This document shows positions 34,957 through 43,676 of a DNA stretch of 64,000 nt, in pieces. The stretch spans positions 1 through 64,000 of the forward strand of contig FMUV01000004.1 of the NCBI GenBank assembly GCA_900101355.1. Reading direction: 5' to 3'. Under the pieces are notes generated by a model. It was not told where the DNA came from. It searched no databases and was given only the letters and a program-made list of their open reading frames with translations. Position numbers and translations under genes: made by a program. Source of the stretch: Ruminococcus sp. YE282. Its GTDB lineage: Bacteria > Bacillota > Clostridia > Oscillospirales > Acutalibacteraceae. The number at the start of each line of letters is the position of its first letter. Positions within the stretch are counted from its first letter, which is position 1.

Positions 34957-36144
34957 TTAATTCCAGTTATTGGCAAGCTCTCCGAGAATTTTTATTCCCT
35001 TTTCAAGCTGTTCGTCAGTCGGAGTTGAAAAATTAATTCTAAAGCTGTTGCAAGGGTCGCTTTCGTCAGTCAAAAACGCATTGCCGGGAACCACGCAAAC
35101 CTTGTGCTCAATAGCCTTTTTGCAAAAATCCTGCATATTAATACTCTGCGGCAAATCGCACCAAATAAACAATCCGCCGTCAATTCGGTTATACGTAATT
35201 GCAGGTTTGCAGTATTTGTCGAGCAAATCCATACAAAAATCAGCTTTTTTGGTATAAATGCTTCTCAGTTTTGCAAGGTGAGAATTAAAATCATATTTTG
35301 TAATGAACTCATCGCAAACATACTGCGACCATATATTTGTATGCACATCGTTGCCCTGTTTGCACACCACAAGCTTCTGAAAAACAGGCTTTGGCGCAAT
35401 ACAATAAGCAACACGCATACCCGGTGAAATAACCTTTGAAAACGAACCTGCATAAATTACAATTCCGTCTGTATCAAGCGACTTGATGTTCGGAATATTT
35501 TCACCGCTGTATCTCAAATCTCCGTACGGATTATCTTCAAGAATCAGAACTCCGTATTTCTTTGCAAGCTCATAGATTTTTTTGCGCTTTTCAAGACAGG
35601 TTGTAACGCCTGACGGATTCTGAAAATTCGGAATTGTATATATAATCTTTGCGTTCGGGTTTGTTTTGAGTGCATTTTCAAGCTCCTCAATATTCATACC
35701 GTCGCTTTCAACCGTTACTCCGACAAGTTTTGCATTGTAGCTTCTGAAAGTGTTGAGTGAACCGATAAACGACGGAGCCTCGCAAATTACAACGTCTCCC
35801 TCATTTAAAAGCGCCTTTGAGCACAAATCCATTATTTGCTGTGCTCCTGTTGTTATGATAATATCATCATTCTCGCTTCCCGTGTTATTTTCACGCTTCA
35901 TATAATCCCTTAGATGCTGTCTTAGCGGCGTATATCCCTCGGATACGCTGTACTGCAATACAGAAATAGGGTTGTTTTTGAGCACATCATCTGAAATTTC
36001 GGCAATTGCCTTAGCAGGAAATGCATCCGGCGACGGATTTCCTGCCGAAAGTGAAACCACTTCCGGGTCTGCGGCATATTTAAAAATTTCCCTGATTGCA
36101 CTCGGTTTAAGATTAGATACTCTGTCAGAAAATTTATACTCCAT
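34957..36144 (-). CDS. PLP-dependent aminotransferase (2-aminoadipate type, class I/II)
   Basis: A 395-residue fold-type I aminotransferase. The N-terminus SLSAGNPSPDAFP, the GAQQIMDLCSKAL phosphate region, the YTIPNFQNPSGVT motif and EDNPYGDLRYSG lead to the PLP lysine in AGSFSKVISPGMRVAY; the last conserved Arg is in SFRINFS. It matches the LysN/KAT-like group that transaminates 2-aminoadipate or aromatic/branched amino acids. The ATG at 36144 has AAGAGGT 6 nt upstream. Cotranscribed with trpS. Confidence 0.9.
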   Translation of the reverse strand: MEYKFSDRVSNLKPSAIREIFKYAADPEVVSLSAGNPSPDAFPAKAIAEISDDVLKNNPISVLQYSVSEGYTPLRQHLRDYMKRENNTGSENDDIIITTGAQQIMDLCSKALLNEGDVVICEAPSFIGSLNTFRSYNAKLVGVTVESDGMNIEELENALKTNPNAKIIYTIPNFQNPSGVTTCLEKRKKIYELAKKYGVLILEDNPYGDLRYSGENIPNIKSLDTDGIVIYAGSFSKVISPGMRVAYCIAPKPVFQKLVVCKQGNDVHTNIWSQYVCDEFITKYDFNSHLAKLRSIYTKKADFCMDLLDKYCKPAITYNRIDGGLFIWCDLPQSINMQDFCKKAIEHKVCVVPGNAFLTDESDPCNSFRINFSTPTDEQLEKGIKILGELANNWN

Positions 36145-36469
36145 AAAATACCTCTTAATCAATGCGGCTAAGCACTTTTATTTGGTAAACAAATCAAACA
36201 AATTCTGCCGCAAATATACACTAAAATATACACTATATATCTTATCACTAACACCGATAACATTCAAGAACTTTTTGTGCCGTAATCGGCATTTTGAAAT
36301 GATAACAGGTCGGTAATTGAGCAATTTTAAACTTTTTTCGGTAAGTGCTGTTTGCAATATGTATAAAAAATTGGGAATTTATATTGTTTTTAGTCGGTTT
36401 ATGTAGTATAATTAAAGTATATTTTTTGAACCCAAGTTTAATTACTTGCTACCAAAAGGAGCAAATATA
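36145..36469. other. Divergent region aminotransferase / DHHW gene
   Basis: 325 bp, AT-rich. It contains a perfect 12-bp tandem duplication (AAATATACACTA, 36212-36223 and 36224-36235) and the DHHW promoter. Confidence 0.65.
36384..36412 (+). promoter_or_regulatory. Promoter of the DHHW gene
   Basis: TTGTTT (36384-36389), 17-nt spacer, TATAAT (36407-36412), with a TAG upstream of the -10; start of the gene 58 nt later. Confidence 0.65.
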
Positions 36470-37870
36470 ATGAGCAATCGCAACGATTACGATTACTACG
36501 ATTTTGATAAAATGGATGACGGCTATGATAGCAGGGACTACCGCAGACGCCGCCCCGAAAGACGACAGGGCAGCTATAACAAACGTCCTTCATATAATCC
36601 GCGCAGCTCTCGTTCCTCATATAATTCAAGACCCGTGCGCAAAAAACGCAGCCCGCAGTCTTCATATAATTATAATTCGTATCCACAATCCGCATATAAA
36701 AGACGCAAAAAATTCAACAAGAGAAGATTTAAAAATCGCATGATAATAATCGGCGGCGGAATATTTATTCTTGTCTTGGTTATTCTGATGATTGTGGCAA
36801 TGTTCCGAGGATGCGGAATAATGCGGAAAGACCCGTCAAACGTTTCAAAAGACACAATTTCAAAACAAGAGTCCACAATTGACACAGCTCAGTCAAATTC
36901 ATCTAACAATTCAGCCGAAGGAGACCTTTCGCCTGCCTATTTTAAAACGCCTGAAATAAAAGACGACAACTCCAAGGGTGAAATGGTGTATAACATCTAT
37001 GTTTGGAACAAAGCAGGCTATGAATTGTTCGGAAGCACGGATGACAAGGCACAGACCTATGCCGACACGATAAACGGATTTGCCGACAAGCTTTCGGATA
37101 TTAAAGTTTATGATATGGTAATTCCAAATCATACAGAATTCGGACTTCCTCAGCGACTCAAAGACGGCGACGCTCCGTCAACGTCTCAGGCAGATAATGT
37201 AAAGGCAATATATTCAAAGCTTTCAGACAAGGTAACACCTGTTAATGCTTATAACTACCTTGCCGACCACAACAGTGAATATATATACTTTAAATCAGAT
37301 CATCATTGGACAGGACTGGGCGCATATTACGCTTACAAAGCCTTTGCAGACACAAATAAACTGACTGCTTTGTCGCTTGACAACTGTACCGAAAAGACCA
37401 TTGACGGCTTTACCGGAACATTTTCAAATACCGCAACCGGACTTGACACCGACTCTGTTCACTATTGGGAATTTCCGTATTCGGTAACTATGGACATTAC
37501 CTCGGAGGACGGCACCACAAACACATATGACAGTCCGTATTACAGCGGTGCAACCGCCGGTTCACTGACATATGGCGCATTTATTATGGGCGATAATCCG
37601 TTGACAGTGCTTAAATCAAGTTCGGAAAATGCCGAAAAAGGCAAGAAAATCGCAGTTGTAAAAGAAAGCTACGGCAATGCGTTTGTTCCGTATCTTACAA
37701 ACAACTATGAAGAAGTACACGTAATTGATTTCAGAACATTCCGCAACGTTCAGACAGATTTAAATTCTTACTGCAAACAGAACGGAATAGACGAGGTGTT
37801 GTTCTTAAACGGCGTTATGAGCGCCAATACTCAGATTCAGCTTGACAGTATGAGCGGACTCTTTAATTGA
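36470..37870 (+). CDS. DHHW-family membrane protein
   Basis: 466 residues. Cytoplasmic N-terminus of 90 residues very rich in Tyr, Arg, Ser, Asp and Asn, one membrane helix (91-112), then a ~350-residue extracytoplasmic domain with the DHHW motif (Asp276-Trp279, followed by TGLGAYYAYKAF), GDNPLTVLK and a late KESYGNAFVPYL block. DHHW/AlgX-like proteins have an SGNH-type Ser/Asp/His fold and assist O-acetylation of surface polysaccharides; the serine corresponds to the ESYGNA segment. The usual MBOAT partner is not adjacent. The long charged Tyr-rich tail is not part of the known family. Confidence 0.8.
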   Translation: MSNRNDYDYYDFDKMDDGYDSRDYRRRRPERRQGSYNKRPSYNPRSSRSSYNSRPVRKKRSPQSSYNYNSYPQSAYKRRKKFNKRRFKNRMIIIGGGIFILVLVILMIVAMFRGCGIMRKDPSNVSKDTISKQESTIDTAQSNSSNNSAEGDLSPAYFKTPEIKDDNSKGEMVYNIYVWNKAGYELFGSTDDKAQTYADTINGFADKLSDIKVYDMVIPNHTEFGLPQRLKDGDAPSTSQADNVKAIYSKLSDKVTPVNAYNYLADHNSEYIYFKSDHHWTGLGAYYAYKAFADTNKLTALSLDNCTEKTIDGFTGTFSNTATGLDTDSVHYWEFPYSVTMDITSEDGTTNTYDSPYYSGATAGSLTYGAFIMGDNPLTVLKSSSENAEKGKKIAVVKESYGNAFVPYLTNNYEEVHVIDFRTFRNVQTDLNSYCKQNGIDEVLFLNGVMSANTQIQLDSMSGLFN

Positions 37871-37968
37871 TATAATATCAATCTGTTAAAATTTTTGGAG
37901 TTTGATAAAACATCATACAAACAAACCTGAATTTTAAAATAAAAGAATTTTAGAAAGGAGGCAACAGA

Positions 37969-38664
37969 ATGATTGCAGAGCGTGTGCAAGCAACATTGTT
38001 CGGAAAAATTGGTGAGCATCTTTATTCGGCGTTCATAAATTCACCGAAAATCAACAACAAAAACGCCTATGCAATCTCTCATAACGAATTACCGGAAGTT
38101 TTTGACGCCGTTGTGATAGCTGTTGCCGAATTTGACGGCCTTGACGGAGAGCGTGCAATTGTTGCTCCTCACGGAGAGATATTTTACGAACCGGAAATAC
38201 GCAATATGCTTGCAAGGCTGAGAAATGTAAAACTTATAAATATATCCTGTCTGTATGAAAAATCCTGCGGTGCGGTTATATTTTATAAAACCAGACAGGA
38301 TACAAAAATTCTGTTAGTAAAAAATAATAACGGAAGATATTGGAGTTTTCCGAAAGGACACATTGAGGACGGCGAAAACGAACACCAAACAGCCATCCGC
38401 GAAATTAAAGAGGAAACAGGACTTGACGTTACAATATTCAACGGATTTCGTGAAGTCAGCGAGTATTGTCCGTTTGGCAAAATACGCAAAAGGGTTGTCT
38501 TTTTCCTTGCAAGAGCATTTACAGATAATGTAAAAATTCAGGAAGAAGAAATTGACAGCTATATTTGGGTTGATTTGCAGCAGGCGCGAAAAATGTGTTC
38601 TTATGATAACGATTTAAGGATTATTGATAAAGCAGAAACAGCAATTCACCTTATGCGAACCTAA
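37969..38664 (+). CDS. Nudix hydrolase with N-terminal extension
   Basis: A 231-residue protein. The C-terminal ~130 residues are a Nudix domain with the box starting Gly130: GHIEDGENEHQTAIREIKEETG (GX5EX7REUXEEXGU). It is of the diadenosine tetraphosphatase / mRNA-decapping-like clade. The first ~95 residues (MIAERVQATLFGKIGEHLYSA...) are a separate domain I do not recognise, lacking Nudix residues. AAAGGAGG precedes the ATG. It lies 98 nt after the DHHW gene. Confidence 0.85.
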   Translation: MIAERVQATLFGKIGEHLYSAFINSPKINNKNAYAISHNELPEVFDAVVIAVAEFDGLDGERAIVAPHGEIFYEPEIRNMLARLRNVKLINISCLYEKSCGAVIFYKTRQDTKILLVKNNNGRYWSFPKGHIEDGENEHQTAIREIKEETGLDVTIFNGFREVSEYCPFGKIRKRVVFFLARAFTDNVKIQEEEIDSYIWVDLQQARKMCSYDNDLRIIDKAETAIHLMRT

Positions 38665-38708
38665 AATTCTTTGCGAAAATCAAAGAATTTTGGGTTTATT
38701 TTTTTATT
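38663..38708 (+). terminator. Terminator after the Nudix gene
   Basis: Eleven-bp stem (AAAATTCTTTG / CAAAGAATTTT), overlapping the stop codon, then GGGTTTATTTTTTTA. Confidence 0.75.
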
Positions 38709-39029
38709 TTTAAAACACAAAAAAATATTTTAAAAAACTTCAATTTTTTTATTTTCACACTTCAAACATATTCGTAATAAAATAGTCAAAAATTAAAATT
38801 CAAGTAATTGTAATACGTTAATTGTGTTCAAATTACGGTTTCAAAATTCAAAATATTTTTAAATAACATAAATTTGAGTATAATTATACAAAAAACGATA
38901 AATATGAAATCTTAATGCAACTATTATTAAAGCAAATTGTTATTTATCATTACATTCTCCTTTGATATACTTTAGGCACATTCAAGGCAACAAACTCGAC
39001 TGAAAATTAATATTAAAGGAGTTTTTTAA
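38709..39029. other. AT-rich region upstream of the small secreted protein gene
   Basis: About 320 bp with poly-A/T tracts and no gene. It should hold the promoter of the next gene; TATACT (about 38966-38971) with TTATCA about 16 nt upstream is one weak candidate. AAAGGAG lies just before the gene. Confidence 0.45.
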
Positions 39030-39539
39030 ATGAAAAAATCAGTAAAGTATATGGCAGTAGCAGGCGCAGTTCTTACAATGGCAACAGCAGCACTCGGAAC
39101 AACAGCATTTGCAGCAAGTGCAGATTCAAACACTTCTGTTTCAGCAAGTGCATCAGCAAGCACATCTAACGTAACTTATGTTGAAAATCATTCAAAGATT
39201 GATTGCACAAACCGTTACAAGATGAATGACGGCAAGTACAACTACACAATCAAGACTCCAAAAATGGTTTCCGCTAATGATGTCAAAGTAAATCTTACAA
39301 GCAATTCAGAAGGTACAGCCTCTTACGGTACATATGCACTCAGCGATTTGAACGCAACTAAGATTAACGAAGATGAGACAAACAATTATTATCAGCTCAT
39401 TCTTGACAAGCCAAACGGCGTAGGTGTTAAGCTCTACTGTGTTGAAAACAGCGGTTCATATATGGCAAGCTATTATATGGCAACTGATAACGCTAACCTC
39501 CAGACAACAGAAGGCAGAGGTTACTGGTTGGGTGCTTAA
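39030..39539 (+). CDS. Small secreted protein, unknown
   Basis: 169 residues with a signal peptide (MKKSVKYMAVAGAVL..., cleavage after AFA, about 33), a Ser/Ala-rich stretch (residues 34-52) and a beta-rich domain (NRYKMNDGKYNYTIKTP, ENSGSYMASYYMATDN). Codon use is biased to few codons, as in highly expressed genes. It stands alone with its own terminators. Function unknown; abundant surface or secreted protein is inference. Confidence 0.75.
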   Translation: MKKSVKYMAVAGAVLTMATAALGTTAFAASADSNTSVSASASASTSNVTYVENHSKIDCTNRYKMNDGKYNYTIKTPKMVSANDVKVNLTSNSEGTASYGTYALSDLNATKINEDETNNYYQLILDKPNGVGVKLYCVENSGSYMASYYMATDNANLQTTEGRGYWLGA

Positions 39540-39579
39540 ATCTATTTAATTGATTCACCGAACATCCTATAAATTTAAC

Positions 39580-39624
39580 AAAGCGCTTGATATTCATCAA
39601 AATGAGTATCAAGCGCTTTTTGTA
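39580..39624 (+). terminator. Terminator of the small secreted protein gene
   Basis: Twelve-bp stem (39581-39592 with 39607-39618) and T-rich tail. Confidence 0.82.
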
Positions 39625-39687
39625 TATTACTGTTTTTTGCAGCAAATGGATAAAGTATAATGATATTCAAAAATTTTCCTTAACAAT

Positions 39688-39725
39688 AAAGGCAACACCA
39701 AGTAATTTTCGGTGTTGCCTTTTTG
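39688..39725. terminator. Terminator before ilvB (bidirectional)
   Basis: AAAGGCAACACC / GGTGTTGCCTTT stem with a T run on the plus strand. It can end ilvB on the minus strand. Confidence 0.75.
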
Positions 39726-39766
39726 TATTATTTATTCAGATATAAAAGTTAATCAAAAACTATCAA

Positions 39767-41434
39767 TTACATTTCAGTGATAATATCATCAACAGTTTTT
39801 CCCGGAGGAATCATCGGAAGAACGTTTACATCCGGGCTTATATGGCAGTCAACAACAACAGGTCTATTGAGGTCAAAAGCCTTTTTAAGCACAGGTTTGA
39901 TTTCTTCGGGCTTGGTAATTCTCATACCATCAATACCAAAAGCATTTGCAAGGGCAACAAAATCAGTTGCACGGTGCGGGTCGGTCTGAGAAAAACGACT
40001 TCCGTAAAACAGCTTTTGCCACTGGCGAACCATACCGAGAACCGTGTTGTTCATAACAAGTACTATGACAGGTAAATCATATGACTTGAGCGTTACAAGC
40101 TCGTTGAGATTCATATGGAAACTTCCGTCACCTGTTACAAGAAACACACGCTTGTCAAGGTGAGAAACCTGTGCGCCGATTGCTGCGCCCATACCAAAGC
40201 CCATTGTTCCCATTCCGCCGGAAGTAAGAAGCGTTTTCTTGCTTTCAAAGCGGCAATACTGAGCTACCCACATTTGGTGCTGTCCAACGTCTGTTGCGAT
40301 AATATCGTCGTCAGCCTTTATCTCGTTTACAACTTCAAGAATCTCGCGGGGCTGCGGATAAATATCATCGGCAGGATTTGGAGTACTAAGAGAATCTTTC
40401 CAATCTTCAATTTGACTGAGCCATTCCGGATGACTTTGCTGTTCAAGACCGACTGTAAGTGCAATCAAAATATTCTTTATGTCGCCGAGTATGTATTCAT
40501 CAACCTTAACGTTTTTGTTGATTTCTTTCTCATCAATTTCAAGCTGAACAATCTTTGCCTGCTCGCCAAATCTTTCACGGTCACCTGCTACACGGTCGGA
40601 AAATCTTGCGCCGCAAACAATCATAAGGTCACATTCGGCGGTGATTTTGCCGGTTTCGTATCCGCCGTGCATACCGATATTTCCGATAAACAGCGGATGA
40701 CTTGCGGGAATACAGCCAAGGCTCATAAGAGAACAACATACCGGAGCGTCGATAAGCTCGGCAAACTTTCTAAACTCATCGCTTGAGTTTGCACTGAGTA
40801 TGCCTCCGCCGGCGTAAATCATCGGACGTTTTGCATTTTTAATCATATCCTGAACAACACGAATATTTTCGGGATTTTTAATTTCAAAAATTTCGGGCTT
40901 TTTAGGTTCTAACGGCTTAAATTCTGCCTTGTCAGATGTTATATTCTTTGGAATATCAACCAAAACAGCGCCCTTTCTTCCCTCGTTGGCAAGTTCAAAT
41001 GCCTTACGAAGAGTCGGAGCAAGGTCTTTGACATCTTCAACAAGGAAACTGCCTTTGGTGATAGGCTTTACAATTTCTACAATATTAACTTCCTGAAAGC
41101 TGTCACGGCCAAGCTGGTCGGTTGTGACATTTGCGGTTATTGCAACAACAGGAATACTGTCAATGTTTGCCGTTGCAAGACCGGTTACAATATTTGTTGC
41201 ACCAGGACCGGAAGTGGTAATAACCACACCTGTTTTTCCGGTTGAGCGTGCGTAGCCGTCAGCCGCATGTGAAGCTCCCTGCTCGTGAGCAGTCAAAATA
41301 TGATTAATTCTGTCGCTGTACTTGTACAGTGCATCGTATGTGTTAAGAGCGGCACCGCCTGGATAACCAAAAACCGTATCAACACCTTGTTCAAGCAGGC
41401 ACTCGCAAATTATTTCTGCACCTGTAAGTTCCAT
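39767..41434 (-). CDS. ilvB: Acetolactate synthase, large (catalytic) subunit
   Basis: A 555-residue ThDP enzyme: N-terminal PYR domain with GYPGGAALNTYDALY and the catalytic Glu in AHEQGASHAADGYARS, central FAD/nucleotide fold, C-terminal PP domain with GDGSFHMNLNELVTL and NNTVLGMVRQWQ. It condenses two pyruvates (or pyruvate with 2-oxobutyrate) in branched-chain amino-acid synthesis. It has a strong promoter and is monocistronic; no small subunit ilvN lies nearby. Confidence 0.95.
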   Translation of the reverse strand: MELTGAEIICECLLEQGVDTVFGYPGGAALNTYDALYKYSDRINHILTAHEQGASHAADGYARSTGKTGVVITTSGPGATNIVTGLATANIDSIPVVAITANVTTDQLGRDSFQEVNIVEIVKPITKGSFLVEDVKDLAPTLRKAFELANEGRKGAVLVDIPKNITSDKAEFKPLEPKKPEIFEIKNPENIRVVQDMIKNAKRPMIYAGGGILSANSSDEFRKFAELIDAPVCCSLMSLGCIPASHPLFIGNIGMHGGYETGKITAECDLMIVCGARFSDRVAGDRERFGEQAKIVQLEIDEKEINKNVKVDEYILGDIKNILIALTVGLEQQSHPEWLSQIEDWKDSLSTPNPADDIYPQPREILEVVNEIKADDDIIATDVGQHQMWVAQYCRFESKKTLLTSGGMGTMGFGMGAAIGAQVSHLDKRVFLVTGDGSFHMNLNELVTLKSYDLPVIVLVMNNTVLGMVRQWQKLFYGSRFSQTDPHRATDFVALANAFGIDGMRITKPEEIKPVLKKAFDLNRPVVVDCHISPDVNVLPMIPPGKTVDDIITEM

Positions 41435-41499
41435 TTTACCTAACTCCTTATAAAACCCGCAAATGTCCGTAAATGCGAATTAATGTAATCTAACAATTA

Positions 41500-41528
41500 A
41501 TTTTAATGATTTAAAGCGTTATTGTCAA
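41500..41528 (-). promoter_or_regulatory. Promoter of ilvB
   Basis: Minus strand TTGACA (41523-41528), 17-nt spacer, TAAAAT (41500-41505), about 66 nt before the gene; no T-box or leader peptide is visible. Confidence 0.75.
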
Positions 41529-41535
41529 TAGCCAA

Positions 41536-42231
41536 TCAAAACTCCTTGACAAATTCGGTTACGGCATAAACCGTTTTTTTGCTTGCAAGTTCACAGAATT
41601 TTACAAAGTCCATACCTTTGTTTTCGTCAAGGTCATCGGAAATTGCACGAATGATTCCGTACGGTACACCAAAGCAATAACAAACGTGACCGATTGCCGC
41701 ACCCTCCATCTCACAGGCAAGTGCACCAAACTGGTCGTTAATGCGCAGTCTCTTGCGGCGGTCAGATACAAATATATCTCCGCTTGCAATAATTCCCTGC
41801 GCAACCTTTGTGTCGGGAATTTTCTTACAAACCGAAGCAAGCCTTGTTGAAGCTTCTTTGTCACATTCAAAATATGTAACCTTGCCGTTTGAAAACGAAA
41901 CTTCGCCCTTCTTGTCGCCAAGAGCAGTTGTGTTCATATCGTGTTCAAGCGACTTTGTTGCAATAACTATATCTCCTATGCTGACTATCGGAGACAAAGA
42001 ACCGGCAACTCCGCTGTTTATTACCACATCGGGAGAATAACGCTGAATAAGAGTTGCAGCGCACATTGCGGCGTTTACCTTGCCGACACCGCACACAACA
42101 ATAACAATATCCTTGCCGCAAAGTTTTGCCGAAATAAACTTCATTCCGGCAATTTCTTCGGCATTTGCCTGTTCTGAACGTGCAATAATGCCGTCAGCCT
42201 CAATCTGCATTGCACAAATTATTCCTATCAT
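41536..42231 (-). CDS. mtnN: 5'-methylthioadenosine / S-adenosylhomocysteine nucleosidase
   Basis: A 231-residue nucleosidase: N-terminal IGIICAMQIEADGI with the conserved Glu, VVCGVGKVNAAMCAATLI, the VINSGVAGSL loop, ASGDIFVSD and C-terminal CEMEGAAIGHVCYCFGVPY with the catalytic Glu and Asp (RAISDDLD). It releases adenine from SAH and MTA, recycling methylation by-products. It reads toward ilvB with a promoter between them. Confidence 0.95.
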   Translation of the reverse strand: MIGIICAMQIEADGIIARSEQANAEEIAGMKFISAKLCGKDIVIVVCGVGKVNAAMCAATLIQRYSPDVVINSGVAGSLSPIVSIGDIVIATKSLEHDMNTTALGDKKGEVSFSNGKVTYFECDKEASTRLASVCKKIPDTKVAQGIIASGDIFVSDRRKRLRINDQFGALACEMEGAAIGHVCYCFGVPYGIIRAISDDLDENKGMDFVKFCELASKKTVYAVTEFVKEF

Positions 42232-42405
42232 TTCAATCTTCCTTTTTATCCGTTATGTTTTTTATGATTTTCTATTAAGTGTTATTATTAATTTAATCAT
42301 TGAAAAATGATTTAGCAAGTAAATTTTCGGCGCTGACAAATAACTTATAGGAGTTACGATTAATCCATTCGTATATGTACTGTTTTATAATCCGCAATTT
42401 TGTTT
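42232..42405. other. Intergenic DNA between mtnN and the repeat array
   Basis: AT-rich, no gene seen; probable mtnN promoter region. Confidence 0.5.
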
Positions 42406-42720
42406 ACTGCTGACTAAAAAGTAATAGTAATGATGTGTTCAAAACTATCTCCTAACTAATAAACTTCTACGTTGCAGACCAAAAAGTAAGGTTCAGCAGT
42501 AATAGTGAGGACGTGCTCAAAATTATCCTATAATCTGTAAATTTCTACGCTGCTGACCAAAAAGTGAGAGTCAGCGGTAATAGTGAGGACGTGTTCAAAA
42601 TTATCATATTAATCAGTAAGTTTCTACACTGCTGACCAAAAAATTAAGAGTCAGCGGTAATAGTAAGGACGTACTCAAAATTATCTCCTAACTAATAAAC
42701 TTCTACGCTGCAGATTAAAA
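42406..42720. repeat. 79-bp tandem repeat array downstream of rsmE
   Basis: Three near-complete units plus a degenerate first copy and a final partial one. The TTCTAC anchor recurs at 42465, 42543, 42622 and 42701, periods 78, 79 and 79 bp. Each unit has GCTGACCAAAAA...GTCAGCGGTAATAG, AGGACGTG, CTCAAAATTATC and TAATAAAC in order; copies 2 and 3 hold a 6-bp inverted repeat (GCTGAC/GTCAGC). The last partial copy contains the rsmE stop codon. Copies differ at several positions. Confidence 0.9.
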
Positions 42721-43440
42721 ATTGTCGGTCTGGTACATTATTATTGATAAGGCGGCAAGCGGTGCAGTTTCCGCACGAAGGATTCGTCTGCCCAAGGTTG
42801 CGGCAACGCCTCCGACAGAGATGACTTTCTCAACCTCGCCTGCTTCAAATCCGCCCTCGCTGCCAATAAACATTCCAACGGTTTTAGGTTTGTCCGATAA
42901 AATGGTTTTTACGGATTGACCGCCCATTTCATAAAAAATAACTGTCTTTTCGTTTTGTGCAGAAAGCTCGGCAGCCGAGTTAAAGCTTACACAATCACAT
43001 ACTTGGGGAATTATGCCTCGGCGGGATTGCATTGCCGCCTGAAGAGCAATTTTCTGCCAGCGTTCACGCTTTTTGGCAAGAGATTTTGAATCCGGACGTG
43101 AAACACACCTTGCGGAAATAACAGGAACAATTCGGCTGACTCCAAGTTCAACGCATTTTTGAATTATGTATTCCATTTTATCGCCTTTTGGCAGAGCCTG
43201 ATAAAGCGTGACAAAAACATCAGGTTCATTTTCGCACGGCATTTTATAAAGAACGTCAACCGTAACGCAGTCAGAATTGATGTTTGTAATTTTGCAGGAA
43301 CATTGAACTGAATTTGGAGTTACAAGAGTGAGACTCTCCCCTATTTTCATACGCAAAACTTTTGAAATATGTTTTGCGTTTTCGCCCGATATTGCATATT
43401 GCTCACCGTTTATTTCGTGTTCAGTAAAAAACCAAGCCAT
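42715..43440 (-). CDS. rsmE: 16S rRNA (uracil1498-N3)-methyltransferase RsmE
   Basis: A 241-residue SPOUT methyltransferase: N-terminal PUA-like domain (HISKVLRMKIGESLTLVTPN) and C-terminal SPOUT knot with ALPKGDKMEYIIQKCVELGV, SRRGIIPQV, FIGSEGGFEAGEVE and LGRRILRAETAPLAALS, which hold the SAM. The ATG at 43440 has GAGG 5 nt upstream. It ends inside the last copy of the tandem repeat. It modifies U1498 of 16S rRNA. Confidence 0.95.
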   Translation of the reverse strand: MAWFFTEHEINGEQYAISGENAKHISKVLRMKIGESLTLVTPNSVQCSCKITNINSDCVTVDVLYKMPCENEPDVFVTLYQALPKGDKMEYIIQKCVELGVSRIVPVISARCVSRPDSKSLAKKRERWQKIALQAAMQSRRGIIPQVCDCVSFNSAAELSAQNEKTVIFYEMGGQSVKTILSDKPKTVGMFIGSEGGFEAGEVEKVISVGGVAATLGRRILRAETAPLAALSIIMYQTDNF

Positions 43441-43676
43441 AAAAACCTCAAAAAATTCTCGAATTTGAATAACCAAAACATAAATATACAATGCTTATTA
43501 AAGTAATTACCAATTAAATCACATATCTGTACAAGCTTTTGTTAAAACTTTTCACAAATGTTAACAAATACAATTAATCGGTATTACTTATATATAATAC
43601 CAAAGTTCAAAATTAATTGCAATAAGTAATATGAGGTGTTAAAATAAACCAAGGAATACTTTTTGGAGATGATTTT

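Noticed and set aside
42406..42720. CRISPR array
   Set aside because: The whole 79-bp unit repeats; there are no unique spacers between short repeats and no cas genes.
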